A DNA stretch of 42,500 nucleotides, from NCBI GenBank assembly GCA_947589175.1, contig CANPZR010000001.1, positions 1 through 42,500 on the forward strand. The letters are read 5' to 3'. Position numbers and translations under genes: made by a program. The notes under the pieces were generated by a model. That model was not told the origin of the DNA. It worked only from the letters and a program-made list of their open reading frames with translations, and searched no databases. Shown piece by piece: positions 9,129 to 18,665 of this stretch. Position 1 is the first letter of the stretch; each line of letters begins with the position of its first letter. This DNA comes from an uncultured Lachnospiraceae bacterium (GTDB lineage Bacteria; Bacillota; Clostridia; Lachnospirales; Lachnospiraceae).

Positions 9129-10841
9129 ATGAAAAAACCAGCAGAAAAAATAGGAGCGGCCATCCTGGCGGTGGCGCTGTTATTTACGCTGACGCCGGGG
9201 CAGGCGCCCTTGACGGCCCGCGCCGCGTCGGATACTGAAAAAAACACGGAAACCGGCAGACAGATTGTCCGGGGAATTGAGGTTCCGGAGGGAACTCTCG
9301 AAGATTTATTAATGGGATCATCTGCGGATGGATCGGAAGGTTCTTCTATAGATGAGACTGTGGGTGAATCCGGGAATTTTTCCATGGAGAAGGATCCTGA
9401 CATATTGTCGAAGGATGGATTTTTATCCGGCAGCGCTATGTCAAGTGAGACATCACCCAGTGAGGAAGTTCTGGAAACGGTTTCCTACATCAACGACTGC
9501 AGCACGGATTACGCCTACAAAAAACTGGGGGAATTGACCGGCGGCGCCGCCATGCAGAAATTGTACACGCGGATTCTCAATGTCATGGTGAAGGTGTATC
9601 TGTCGGAGAAGGATCTGGAGGCGCAGGAATTTCCCATAGACGGAGTCATCGAGACTTATTATTACGCGGGCATGGTCTCCTATGAGGGAGTGGATGAGAG
9701 CAATCTGATGACCGTGTACGAGAGCGTGCTGATGGATCACCCGCTGTTCTTTTTTATGCTCAATGAATATCTCTACGAGGATGGAAAGATGTGCCTGCTA
9801 GCCTTTCCGGAATTTTACGAGGGAAGCGTGCGCCAGCTGTGCAAGGAGAAAATTAATGACGTGATTCTTGGCTTTGAGCAGGGGGCGGCGGGCCTGACGT
9901 CGAATTATGACATTGTAAAATATGTGCACGACGCCATAGCGGCCGAGGTCGATTATGCCAGGGATATATATGGTTTTCCCGAGACCAGCCCCTATGTTTA
10001 CGGCATGGCCGGATATGTGTCGGATAATAAGAGAGTGGTCTGCGAGGGCTACGCCGAGACCATGGCTGCCGCGCTGAATTATCTGGATATTGAAAATGTG
10101 ATCGCCACCGGTTGGGGCGTGGCCAGCGGGCAGCCTACTTACGACTCGGACGCCCATGCCTGGAATATGGTGAAACTGGGGGACGGCAATTTTTACCATG
10201 TGGACGTCACATGGGACGACCAGGAATATGGCACAATCTACGATTATTTTTGCGTGGGAAACGAAATTTTTGACAGCCACAGCATAATCTGGAACGGCGG
10301 ACAGAACGGGATTATTTATGAGATTCCGGAGACGCCGGACGCGAATTTCGCGGGCGAGGATACGATTCTGAAAGCCGAGGATCCCGCTTTTCAGTATGAC
10401 GAGGACACCGGGCTTTCGGATGAAAACGCAGGAGGGGACGGCGACAGCTCCGATGTGCAGGACAGTGAGAATCCGGACGATATTCAGGATAATGTTTCGG
10501 ACGAAGACCAGCCGACTGGCCCGGAGCAGCCGAATTCTGTGGTAAAGGTGAAAAAGGCGGTCATTTCTTCCGTAAAAAATAAGAAAAAGAAAAGTTTCCA
10601 GGTCCAGTGGAAAGCGGTAGACGGCGCGGAAGGATACCGGATTACATATGCCACAAACAAAAAACTTACCAAGGGCAAAAAGAAAATTTTCGCCCGTGAG
10701 ACGGAGAGCTCCCGGACCGTTAAAAAACTGAAAAAGGGCAAGACCTATTACGTCAAAGTGCAGGCCTATAAGACGGATTCCGCGGGGAAAAGGGTGTTCG
10801 GTGGCTGTAAAAAAATCATGAAAGTGAAGATAAAAAAATAG
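9129..10841 (+). CDS. Secreted transglutaminase-like protein with C-terminal Fn3-like domain
   Basis: A 570-residue exported protein. A signal peptide is visible (two Lys, a hydrophobic core AAILAVALLFTL, probable cleavage after TARA). A variable, Ser- and Glu-rich linker follows. The core is a transglutaminase/protease-like domain with a plausible Cys-His-Asp triad: C305 in RVVCEGYAETM, H343 in DAHAWNMV and D359 in HVDVTWDD. Bacterial members are usually thought to act as cysteine proteases or to modify cell-surface proteins; the activity here is unknown. After an acidic linker (about residues 420-465) comes a very Lys-rich fibronectin type III-like domain to the end. No LPXTG sorting signal is present. 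The start has GGAGG eight bases upstream. It follows hisD by 71 bases. Confidence 0.85.
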   Translation: MKKPAEKIGAAILAVALLFTLTPGQAPLTARAASDTEKNTETGRQIVRGIEVPEGTLEDLLMGSSADGSEGSSIDETVGESGNFSMEKDPDILSKDGFLSGSAMSSETSPSEEVLETVSYINDCSTDYAYKKLGELTGGAAMQKLYTRILNVMVKVYLSEKDLEAQEFPIDGVIETYYYAGMVSYEGVDESNLMTVYESVLMDHPLFFFMLNEYLYEDGKMCLLAFPEFYEGSVRQLCKEKINDVILGFEQGAAGLTSNYDIVKYVHDAIAAEVDYARDIYGFPETSPYVYGMAGYVSDNKRVVCEGYAETMAAALNYLDIENVIATGWGVASGQPTYDSDAHAWNMVKLGDGNFYHVDVTWDDQEYGTIYDYFCVGNEIFDSHSIIWNGGQNGIIYEIPETPDANFAGEDTILKAEDPAFQYDEDTGLSDENAGGDGDSSDVQDSENPDDIQDNVSDEDQPTGPEQPNSVVKVKKAVISSVKNKKKKSFQVQWKAVDGAEGYRITYATNKKLTKGKKKIFARETESSRTVKKLKKGKTYYVKVQAYKTDSAGKRVFGGCKKIMKVKIKK

Positions 10842-11008
10842 ATGGTCTTATCTGCAAAAAGGGAGCCGCTAGGAGCACGAAATATATTTTTAATAATTTT
10901 CTGTTCAAAGATTAGATTCTTTTGGCATCCGCAGTATAATGATGTAGTCGAAGCGAACTTTATTTGCTCTGAAATGGAGGAGCGTAAAAGCTCCGGAAGG
11001 AGGAAGAC

Positions 11009-12103
11009 ATGAATTTTACCAAAAAATGCAAGGAGATGGCACCGGGAATTCTGCTGTGCGTGGTCATAGCGGCGGCAGCTACGTTTCTTTCCGGGCTGCA
11101 AATCGGGAGCTTTTCCCTGGAGGTAGTGGGCGCGCCGGTGTTCGCGATTTTGATCGGCATGGTGATTACGCTGATTGTTCCGTCGCTTGCGGGAAAGGAC
11201 GCCATGAAAGGCGGCATCAAATTTACATCAAAAAAAATCCTGCAGTGGGCGGTGATCATCCTGGGATTTTCGCTGAATCTGGGCACGATTGCCAGCGTGG
11301 GGAGCAAGAGTCTGCCGGTGATCGTCTCCACCATATCCATATCGCTGATTGTGTCGTATCTGATGATGAAGGCGCTGCGCATGGATTCCAAGGTGTCCAC
11401 GCTGATCGGCGTGGGATCGTCCATCTGCGGCGGCTCGGCCATTGCGGCCACGGCGCCGGTCATTGACGCGGACGACCGGGAGGTGGCGCAGTCCATTTCC
11501 GTCATCTTTCTGTTCAATGTGCTGGCGGCGCTGATTTTCCCGGCATTCGGCCACGCCATCGGATTTGGTTCCGAGGGCTTCGCGGTCTTTGCGGGGACGG
11601 CGGTCAACGACACGTCCTCGGTGACGGCGGCGGCCTCCACGGCGGAGAGCATTTACGGCGTGGACGGGATTTTGTCCGCCGCGGTGACGGTAAAGCTGAC
11701 CCGGACGCTCGCCATTATTCCGATTACGCTCGTTCTGGCGTTCTATCGGACGGCCAAGGCGAAAAAGAGCGGCGGCGAGGGCGGCAGCTTTTCCGTGAAG
11801 GAGATATTCCCGTTCTTTATTCTGTACTTTATCGCGGCGTCAGTGATTACGACGGTCATGGGACTGCTCCCGGACAATGGCCTGACGGCGTTTTACGCGG
11901 GACAGTTTGTGCCCGCCATGAAGTGGCTGGCGAAATTTTTTATCGCCATGGCCATGTGCGCGATCGGACTCAACACCAACCTGATCGATCTGGTGAAAAA
12001 GGGCGGCAAGCCGATTATCATGGGACTCTGCTGCTGGGCGTCCATCACGGCCGTATCTATCGGGGTGCAGCTTTTGACGGGTATTTTTTACACCAATCTG
12101 TAG
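11009..12103 (+). CDS. YeiH-family putative sulfate exporter/membrane protein
   Basis: A 364-residue polytopic membrane protein of the YeiH/UPF0324 family (conserved hypothetical 698 type), annotated elsewhere as a putative sulfate exporter; the substrate is not experimentally settled. About ten hydrophobic segments are visible. Family-typical motifs are ILGFSLNLG, the Gly-rich GVGSSICGGSAIAATAPVI near residues 130-150, and FAGTAVNDTSSVTAAA near 190-205. The ribosome site is excellent (GAAGGAGGAAG). The preceding 167 bases hold a TATAAT at 10935-10940 without a convincing -35, so its promoter is uncertain. Confidence 0.88.
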   Translation: MNFTKKCKEMAPGILLCVVIAAAATFLSGLQIGSFSLEVVGAPVFAILIGMVITLIVPSLAGKDAMKGGIKFTSKKILQWAVIILGFSLNLGTIASVGSKSLPVIVSTISISLIVSYLMMKALRMDSKVSTLIGVGSSICGGSAIAATAPVIDADDREVAQSISVIFLFNVLAALIFPAFGHAIGFGSEGFAVFAGTAVNDTSSVTAAASTAESIYGVDGILSAAVTVKLTRTLAIIPITLVLAFYRTAKAKKSGGEGGSFSVKEIFPFFILYFIAASVITTVMGLLPDNGLTAFYAGQFVPAMKWLAKFFIAMAMCAIGLNTNLIDLVKKGGKPIIMGLCCWASITAVSIGVQLLTGIFYTNL

Positions 12104-12166
12104 ATCGGAATCTGCGCGCTGCTTTAAGCTCCGCGCTGCCAGGGTCTCGATGCTTGAAAACAACAG

Positions 12167-12195
12167 TTTCCATATTGATTGAACTGTGGTATAAT
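12167..12195 (+). promoter_or_regulatory. Sigma-A-type promoter upstream of the leucine-rich protein
   Basis: TTTCCA (12167-12172), a 17-base spacer, then TATAAT (12190-12195) preceded by TG at 12187-12188, an extended -10. It lies 50 bases before the start of the leucine-rich protein gene and would drive that gene, the lipoprotein and the sensor kinase. Confidence 0.7.
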
Positions 12196-12244
12196 ATAAT
12201 TCTGTAACAAGTTGTTTGGGCGATGATAAAAGGGGGGATCTGCC

Positions 12245-13570
12245 ATGAAAGGAATGGCAAAGAGATTTTTGAAAATGGGTATCCGTACGGCATGGGCGGG
12301 GGCGCTGCTCATGGCCGGGGCTGCAATCGGAGCGGCATCCGGCGTTGCGGTACCGGCTGCGCCCGGCGCTGTGGCGCTGGCGGCAGAGACGGAAGAAGTG
12401 GCCATAGACGCCGAATCCTTTCCGGATGAGTATTTCCGGGAATATGTGCAGAAGCATGTGGACGGGAATCAGGACGGCGTCCTGCAGCGGGCCGAGGCGG
12501 AGGCCGTGACGGAGCTGACGCTGGATAAGTTCATGGATTCGGACGATCTGGACGGGATGGACGAAGATGAGCCGGCAGAGATTCACTACTACACGAAGGA
12601 TGAATTTGTATTCGACTGTAAGGGGCTGGAGCTGTTTGAAAATCTGTCCGATCTCAGTCTGGTCCTGAACGGCGGACTGACGAAAAACGGCAAGGATTAC
12701 CCGGTACAAGTGAGCCATATAAGCTCCCTGTACAAGCTGAAAAAGCTGGAGGATCTGCATATTTACGACATGGATCTGAAGCATTTTGACTGCGCGAAGC
12801 TCACCGGTTTGAAGAAGCTGTCGCTTTCCGATTTTTCCAGTATGGAGTCTCTGTCCTTTGGAAACAGCAAGGTTCTCACGAAGATATGGCTGTCCGATAT
12901 GCCTTCGCTAAACGCCCTGGACGTGTCTTCCCTGGAAAGTCTGAAGAGCCTGAGCCTCGGAGGCGCGGACGTGGAGAAAATCGTGTTCGGGAAAAAGAAC
13001 CGGAGCGTCCAATCGCTGATGCTAGACAGCGGAGATTCCAGTACCCTGTGCAAGCGGATGAAAAAGCTGAATCTTGAAAATCTGACGGAATTAAAGGAAT
13101 TATATATTACAAATTATAAAAATCTGAAATCTCCAGATCTGTCCCACAACAAAAAACTGGAACTGATTTTTATGGAGAACTGCCGTCAGGTGACCAAGAT
13201 CGCGCCGCTTAAAAATAAGAAGCTGACTCAGGTAGACATCTGGAACTGCCGGAATCTGAAAACGCTGGATCTGAGCAAAAACGACAAGCTGAACTGGCTG
13301 CGGCTGGACGGGATGAAGGTGAAGACGCTGCGGCTGAGCGCCAAAAACAAATTAAAGTTTTTCCGGTACGCCAACGCGGGATTGAAGAAATTCAACGTCA
13401 AAAATATAAATACCAAGACGATGAAAGATCTGCAGGTATACGGAAATAAGTTTAAAAAGATCGACCTGAGCAAATATAAGAACCTGAAAGACGTGACCGT
13501 GGACGAGGGCGTCCGGGTCATCGGCTGGAAACCGAAAGAAGGCGGGGGAATATACCGGGACGCGAAATAA
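12245..13570 (+). CDS. Secreted leucine-rich repeat protein with EF-hand-like segment
   Basis: A 441-residue exported protein. The N-terminus has basic residues, a long Ala/Gly-rich hydrophobic stretch and a probable cleavage after ALA (before ETEEV). Residues about 75-90 contain DGNQDGVLQRAE, resembling a calcium-binding EF-hand loop. The rest is a run of irregular leucine-rich repeats of roughly 22 residues (for example LKKLSLSDFSSMESL, LKTLDLSKNDKLNWL). Similar proteins are common on Lachnospiraceae surfaces and are presumed binding modules; the ligand is unknown. No sorting motif or membrane anchor is seen, so it may be released. GGGGGG at 12231-12236 probably serves as the ribosome site. 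The lipoprotein gene follows by 26 bases. Confidence 0.8.
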   Translation: MKGMAKRFLKMGIRTAWAGALLMAGAAIGAASGVAVPAAPGAVALAAETEEVAIDAESFPDEYFREYVQKHVDGNQDGVLQRAEAEAVTELTLDKFMDSDDLDGMDEDEPAEIHYYTKDEFVFDCKGLELFENLSDLSLVLNGGLTKNGKDYPVQVSHISSLYKLKKLEDLHIYDMDLKHFDCAKLTGLKKLSLSDFSSMESLSFGNSKVLTKIWLSDMPSLNALDVSSLESLKSLSLGGADVEKIVFGKKNRSVQSLMLDSGDSSTLCKRMKKLNLENLTELKELYITNYKNLKSPDLSHNKKLELIFMENCRQVTKIAPLKNKKLTQVDIWNCRNLKTLDLSKNDKLNWLRLDGMKVKTLRLSAKNKLKFFRYANAGLKKFNVKNINTKTMKDLQVYGNKFKKIDLSKYKNLKDVTVDEGVRVIGWKPKEGGGIYRDAK

Positions 13571-13596
13571 GTGAAAAAGCAAAGGAGATCACAGAT

Positions 13597-15384
13597 ATGA
13601 AGCATGTGAAAGTTATATTTGCCATCCTGTTGAGCTTGGTTATGGTATGCGGCTGCGGCACAGGCGGCAGCGGTATCCAGAGCTCGGACGCCGGTCGCGG
13701 TCATGAGCCGCTGACGATACTGGCCACGGCGGATGTAGACAGGCTAAAAGAGGTGGTGAAGGAGAAATATCCGGAGATCGTCCTTGAAGTAGTTCCGTAT
13801 ATCGGAAAAAACTGGTCCCGTTTTACCTGCGACCAGATGATTACGGGAGACATGCCGGACATTTATAACACGACCCTTGCGTGGCTGAATTATCCCGACG
13901 CGATGAAGGAAAATCTGATTGATCTTTCCACCTATGCCTTCACTGACAATTACGACCCCACGCTTTTATCACAGCAGGAGCTCGACGGCGGGATTTATCT
14001 GCTGCCGTCAAAGTACTCGGTCTATTCCTGCGCCTACAATAAAACGCTGTTTGACAAGCACGGCTGGAAAGCGCCCGAGAGCTTTGAGGAGCTGAAAGCG
14101 CTCGCGCCCAAAATCAAAAAGGCGGGCGTGCGGCTCTCCGTCACCAATACCATGAACGCGGGGGTGGGATTTCAGTATGTCTGCAACCTCGCCGACACCA
14201 TCGACCTGTCCTCCCTAAAGGGCGTGCAGTGGCAGAAGGATTTTCTGAGCGGAAAGGCCGACGCGGCGGAGGGCTTTGGCGAGGCCATGAATTATATGCA
14301 GGAGTGGATCGATCTCGGAATGATCGAGGGAAGCGACGCCCTTGATGGAAAAGCGGCTTTTGAAATATTTGCGGAGGGGAATACCGCTTTTGCCATAGGC
14401 GGGGTGGACCGCTGGACGCAGAACGAGGACGGTACGGGCGATGTGTATGTGCCTATGCCGTATCTCTCCCGCGACGGTTCTAAAAATATGTATGTTACCA
14501 TGCAGTCGAAGAATTTCGGACTCAGCAAAAAGCTCGAGGAAAAGGGAAACGAGCAGAAGCTCGAGGACGCGCTCCATGTCATGGAGATACTCTCTACCAT
14601 AGAAGGACAAAATACATTTTACGATGCTATCACGACGAATATTTCCTCCCTGCGCGACTGGGAGGTCGATCCCGCAAGCCCGTACGCGTCCTGCATCGAG
14701 GACATGAAAAACGGGCACACGGCGCCGCTTCTCTATACCGGCTGGGAGGGGATTCTGGCGCAGGTCGGGGGAAACGTGCTCGACTACATGAACGGGAAAT
14801 ACACAAAGGAGGAAGTCCTCGGCACGATGGACAAGCTCCGCGACGACTGGCTGGAAAAGGGGGTAAATGCATTTTCAGAGGTCGATAGAAAATACGACCA
14901 GAAGGAGACGGCGCAGCTTGTCGGAAGGATTTTCGGCGACGCGGCCGGCGCCGACTGCGCGCTGATCTCGTTGAACACGGCTGTCGATAACTGCGCCATC
15001 CAGAACGGAAGCGGCATAAACGGATATATCATGCCCCTTCCTCTTACCGATGAGAGGATTGTGTCCGTCATTCCCACCGGCTGGAGCGACAATATAATGA
15101 CGGTGACGCTCACGGGCAGCCGCATCAGAGAATATGCCAAAAAGGGATATAAAATTGAGAGCGATGGGAAATCGGCCGTTTTTCCCTATGAGCTCTTTGT
15201 AAAGGGCGGGGAAGAGCTGTCGGATGAAAACGAGTACACCGTTGTGGTGTGCGGCGCCGATGATGAGCTTAGCGCCGAGGGAAATATTCAGGACAGCGGG
15301 ATTCAGGGATTGCAGGCTTTTAAGGATTTCTTTGATAAAAACGGCAATCCGGCAATGTCAGAGGAATTATTGGAGTGGAAATGA
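13597..15384 (+). CDS. Solute-binding lipoprotein fused to a 5'-nucleotidase-like C-terminal domain
   Basis: A 595-residue lipoprotein. The signal peptide ends in a Cys-Gly-Cys cluster (Cys18/Cys20), the likely lipidation site. Residues about 40-420 resemble ABC family 1 solute-binding proteins (for example GDMPDIYNTTLAWL, LLPSKYSVYSCAYN, and a substrate-pocket-like segment with AFAIGGVDRW). The last 150 residues resemble the C-terminal domain of 5'-nucleotidases (ALISLNTAVDNC, VIPTGWSDNIMTVTLTGSRI, ENEYTVVVCGADD). No nucleotidase metal domain or ABC permease gene is present. The stop overlaps the start of a sensor kinase, so it probably acts as an external binding partner of the kinase rather than in transport. 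This role is inferred. Confidence 0.78.
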   Translation: MKHVKVIFAILLSLVMVCGCGTGGSGIQSSDAGRGHEPLTILATADVDRLKEVVKEKYPEIVLEVVPYIGKNWSRFTCDQMITGDMPDIYNTTLAWLNYPDAMKENLIDLSTYAFTDNYDPTLLSQQELDGGIYLLPSKYSVYSCAYNKTLFDKHGWKAPESFEELKALAPKIKKAGVRLSVTNTMNAGVGFQYVCNLADTIDLSSLKGVQWQKDFLSGKADAAEGFGEAMNYMQEWIDLGMIEGSDALDGKAAFEIFAEGNTAFAIGGVDRWTQNEDGTGDVYVPMPYLSRDGSKNMYVTMQSKNFGLSKKLEEKGNEQKLEDALHVMEILSTIEGQNTFYDAITTNISSLRDWEVDPASPYASCIEDMKNGHTAPLLYTGWEGILAQVGGNVLDYMNGKYTKEEVLGTMDKLRDDWLEKGVNAFSEVDRKYDQKETAQLVGRIFGDAAGADCALISLNTAVDNCAIQNGSGINGYIMPLPLTDERIVSVIPTGWSDNIMTVTLTGSRIREYAKKGYKIESDGKSAVFPYELFVKGGEELSDENEYTVVVCGADDELSAEGNIQDSGIQGLQAFKDFFDKNGNPAMSEELLEWK

Positions 15385-17654
15385 TCCGTATGAAAAAAAT
15401 ACATGTGGAGGGGACGCATATAAAGGGAACACATATAGAAAAAAGATATCATAAAATATTCTTAGTTGCCGCAGTCGTGGCTGTTTTTGCTGCGCTCTGC
15501 GGAATCTTTATCATTCGAAAATTATATTCCTCGCTGAACGACACGGTGTATAAGGAGAGAATCAGCCAGCTCTCGGAGATTACCGCTCAGATGTTTGACA
15601 GCACGGAGGAGGAAATTTCACAGTACTGGAATGAGGCAATCGAGGTGAGCAGGCGCTTAAACGACGCCAGGCCTCGCACGTCAAAGAAATTAACCGCATT
15701 TTTAAAAAAAGAAAATGAATACGGGCACTACGGGGAGGACGAGGCTGTGCCGGTCGTCATTGACGAGGACGGAAGAATGTACACGCCGGACGGGGACGCG
15801 GGAATCATAAGCGACACCGCTCCTCTGGTGAATTGTACAGAGCGCGTCAGCTTTATCAAATACAACACGATGAATGTCGAAAACGATATTGTTTTTGCAT
15901 ATAAGCTGGAATCGCCCGTGGAAATTTCCAATACGGGGCGGGAAATCCGCTTTGTCGGAGTCAGCGCGGGCATGGAAACGATCGGCGCAATTTTCAGGAG
16001 CTCCGCGTACAACGGCAATAACAGCACCTATATTCTAAGCAACGACGGCTCTAAGCTCTATGTCGATGAGGCCAGGCACAAAAATCTGGTGCCGGGATAT
16101 AATGTTTTTAATGTCATAAGAAAAGCCGCCGGAGAGGAGGGCCTGGATTTTGACGAACAGCTCGGCAGGCTGGCAGAGGGGCAGGTCCTCTCTCATGTGA
16201 AAATAGAGGGAATCGACTGTTTCTACGCGATGTATAAAATGCGGGACAACGACTGGTTTGTCATGTATATCAACCCCGCGCAGGAGGTGGCGCAGGGGAC
16301 GGTCGCGGTTGTCAATGCCGCGCTCCGGACCGCGATTGCGACCGCGGTATTTTTCCTGCTGGCCACCATAATTATTGTGCTGTGTCTGGCAAGGGCGCTG
16401 CACACGAGAGGGCTTCTGAGGGCCGAACATGTGGAGGGAGAAAAGCTCCGGCAGATGAACAAGGAGTTGGAGCAGGCAAAGTATGACGCGGAGCAGGCGT
16501 ACCTTGTTTCGCAGCGCGCCAACCATGCCAAGACCGCATTTTTGAACAATATGTCACACGACATACGGACGCCCATGAACGCCATCATAGGGTTTACTTC
16601 TCTTGCCGCCTCGCACATTGACGACAGGGAATCCGTCCAGAATTATCTCTCCAAAATCATGGTTTCCAGCGAGCACCTTCTCTCCCTGATCAACGATGTT
16701 CTCGATATGAGCCGCATTGAGAGCGGAAAGGTCAAAATTGAGGAAAAGGAGTGTTCGCTCCCAGCTATCATGAACGATCTCCAAAATATTCTCCAGTCCG
16801 ACGTCAAGGCAAAGAGCCTGAATTTTCATATTGACATGGTCGATGTGGAGCACGAGAACATCATCTGCGACAAGCTGCGCCTGAACCAGATTTTGCTCAA
16901 TATTACGTCCAATGCCATCAAATTCACACGCCCCGGCGGAACGGTCGCGCTGCGCGTGGAGGAAAAGCCGGACGCGCCGGAGGGGTACGCCGACTACCAG
17001 TTTATCGTGCGCGATACCGGCATCGGCATGAGCGAGGATTTTATTCAGAAAATTTTTGAGCCGTTCACCAGGGAGGAAAATTCGACCGTCAGCGGTATTC
17101 AGGGAACGGGACTCGGAATGGCGATCACAAAGAATATCGTGGATATGATGAACGGCACGATCGAGGTGAAGAGCAAGCCCGGAGAGGGCACGGAATTTAC
17201 CGTATCCGTCCGGTTCGGCGTGGGCGCGGGCGATTCCGAGCTGCAGGCGCAGGAGATCGCTCCGGAGCAGTTCGCGGGCCAGAAGGTGCTTCTCGTGGAC
17301 GATATAGACTTGAACCGCGAGATCGCGGTCGTTATCCTGGAGGAAGCGGGACTGGTCGTTGAGACGGCGTCGAACGGGCAGGAAGCGGTGGACGCCGTCA
17401 AAAACAGCGCGGGCGATATACGGCTTGTGCTGATGGATGTTATGATGCCGGTCATGGACGGCTATCAGGCGACCCGTGAAATACGAAAGCTGAGTGACCC
17501 CGCCCTTGCCCAGATTCCGATTGTGGCCATGACGGCAAACGCGTTCGAAGAGGATCGGATGGCGGCGATGGACGCCGGGATGAACGACCACATCGCGAAG
17601 CCCTTCCAGATTGACAAGCTGTATCGGATTATGAAGGATTATCTTGTGAAGTGA
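15381..17654 (+). CDS. Hybrid sensor histidine kinase with receiver domain
   Basis: A 757-residue membrane sensor. Domains in order: a first membrane segment near residues 30-52, an extracytoplasmic Cache-like sensor of about 270 residues, a second membrane segment near 320-340, a coiled linker, HisKA with the phospho-acceptor H393 in NNMSHDIRTPMN, an ATPase domain (NITSNAIKFTRPGG, DTGIGM, GTGLGMAITKN), and a C-terminal receiver with acceptor D686 in VLMDVMMPVMDG. The ATG at 15381 overlaps the lipoprotein stop as ATGA, with GGAG at 15372-15375. No HPt or output regulator lies nearby, so the phosphorelay partner is elsewhere. It precedes the terminator and recombinase, but a link to the switch is not shown. 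Confidence 0.92.
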   Translation: MIRMKKIHVEGTHIKGTHIEKRYHKIFLVAAVVAVFAALCGIFIIRKLYSSLNDTVYKERISQLSEITAQMFDSTEEEISQYWNEAIEVSRRLNDARPRTSKKLTAFLKKENEYGHYGEDEAVPVVIDEDGRMYTPDGDAGIISDTAPLVNCTERVSFIKYNTMNVENDIVFAYKLESPVEISNTGREIRFVGVSAGMETIGAIFRSSAYNGNNSTYILSNDGSKLYVDEARHKNLVPGYNVFNVIRKAAGEEGLDFDEQLGRLAEGQVLSHVKIEGIDCFYAMYKMRDNDWFVMYINPAQEVAQGTVAVVNAALRTAIATAVFFLLATIIIVLCLARALHTRGLLRAEHVEGEKLRQMNKELEQAKYDAEQAYLVSQRANHAKTAFLNNMSHDIRTPMNAIIGFTSLAASHIDDRESVQNYLSKIMVSSEHLLSLINDVLDMSRIESGKVKIEEKECSLPAIMNDLQNILQSDVKAKSLNFHIDMVDVEHENIICDKLRLNQILLNITSNAIKFTRPGGTVALRVEEKPDAPEGYADYQFIVRDTGIGMSEDFIQKIFEPFTREENSTVSGIQGTGLGMAITKNIVDMMNGTIEVKSKPGEGTEFTVSVRFGVGAGDSELQAQEIAPEQFAGQKVLLVDDIDLNREIAVVILEEAGLVVETASNGQEAVDAVKNSAGDIRLVLMDVMMPVMDGYQATREIRKLSDPALAQIPIVAMTANAFEEDRMAAMDAGMNDHIAKPFQIDKLYRIMKDYLVK

Positions 17655-17717
17655 GGGAAGGACGTGTGGAATAAGGCATCTTTGTGATGTCCCTTACAGG
17701 TAGAAAAAAATAAATCC

Positions 17718-17749
17718 AAAAAGGCATCTCGAGGAGGATGCCTTTTTTT
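17718..17749 (+). terminator. Intrinsic terminator after the sensor kinase
   Basis: Stem GGCATC (17723-17728) pairs with GATGCC (17737-17742), flanked by A5 before and T7 after (17743-17749), so it can work in both directions. A second GGCATC and a GATGTC lie upstream at about 17675-17697 and could form an alternative hairpin. It lies 44 bases before the recombinase start, so an attenuator role is possible. Confidence 0.8.
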
Positions 17750-17793
17750 GATGAAAAAATAAAGCAAAACAGCTAAGGAGGAAAGAAAAACCT

Positions 17794-18648
17794 ATGAAAA
17801 AAAGGAAAATCACACCCAAAGCACTGGAAAATTTCCGCGCGCATCTATACGGGCAGGAAAAGAGCAAAAATACTATAACAAAATACATGGGCGACCTGGA
17901 AAAGCTGCTGAAATTCGCGGCGGGGCGGAGCCTGGACCGGGAGCTGGTGCTGGAGTACAAGGAATATCTGAAAAACGAAATGGACTACCAGACCACCAGC
18001 GTCAATTCCTATCTTGTAGCGGCGAACCAGTTCTTTGAGTTTATGGGGTGGCACGATCTGCGGTTAAGGACATACAAAATCCAGACGGAGACGTTTATGC
18101 CGGAAAAGAAGGAGCTGACCAAAGAAGAATACAAGAAGCTGGTAAAGACGGCCGCGGAGACCGGGAAAGTCCGGATCGGCCTGGTCATCCAGACCATCTG
18201 CGCCACAGGCATACGGGTAGGCGAGCTGGCCTTTATCACCGTGCAGGCGTTAAAAAACGGCATGGCGTCGATCTATAACAAGGGAAAAGAGCGGAAGATC
18301 ATGCTGCCCGGAGAACTGCAGAGGAGCCTGCTCTGCTATGTCTATAAAAACGGCATAAAAAGAGGCCCCGTGTTCCAGACGAAAAAGGGAAAGGCGCTGG
18401 ACCGGAGCTATATCTGGCGGGAGATGAAAAAGCTGTGCCGGGTAGCGGGCGTCGATGCGGACAAGGTATTTCCGCATAATCTGCGGCATCTGTTCGCCCG
18501 GACATTCTACAGATTAAATCATGATGTTGTCAAATTGGCGGATATGATGGGGCACAGTAGCATTGAGACGACTAGGATTTATCTGAAAGAACCATATAAC
18601 GTGTATCGGAAGCAGCTGGAAAAGATGGATCTGTTGGTGGAGATATAA
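17794..18648 (+). CDS. Tyrosine recombinase, probable invertase of the adjacent promoter segment
   Basis: A 284-residue tyrosine site-specific recombinase. An N-terminal SAM-like core-binding domain (residues 10-90) precedes the catalytic domain. All expected residues are visible: R141 in ATGIRVGEL, a Lys near 163-165, H228 and R231 in PHNLRH, H254 in MMGH and the nucleophile Y263 in TRIYLKEPY. The length suits XerC/D-like and invertase enzymes. AGGAGG at 17776-17781 marks the start. It lies 99 bases from perfect inverted repeats that bound a promoter-bearing segment, so inversion of that segment is its most likely job. No att sites or other mobile genes are present, which argues against a prophage or ICE integrase. 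Confidence 0.9.
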   Translation: MKKRKITPKALENFRAHLYGQEKSKNTITKYMGDLEKLLKFAAGRSLDRELVLEYKEYLKNEMDYQTTSVNSYLVAANQFFEFMGWHDLRLRTYKIQTETFMPEKKELTKEEYKKLVKTAAETGKVRIGLVIQTICATGIRVGELAFITVQALKNGMASIYNKGKERKIMLPGELQRSLLCYVYKNGIKRGPVFQTKKGKALDRSYIWREMKKLCRVAGVDADKVFPHNLRHLFARTFYRLNHDVVKLADMMGHSSIETTRIYLKEPYNVYRKQLEKMDLLVEI

Positions 18649-18665
18649 GTAATGGCAGTACACTG

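Noticed and set aside
10935..10940. TATAAT upstream of the YeiH-family gene as a promoter
   Set aside because: No acceptable -35 at 16 to 18 bases and no extended -10; reported only as uncertain.
12231..12236. G6 run before the leucine-rich protein, and G6 runs inside hisZ and hisD
   Set aside because: Shorter, in GC-rich sequence, without the TA context and not associated with a broken frame; the one at 12231 is explained as a ribosome site.
16554..17591. 345-codon open frame on the minus strand inside the sensor kinase
   Set aside because: Kinase and receiver motifs are on the plus strand; long antisense frames are common in GC-rich genes and this one has no motif or ribosome site.
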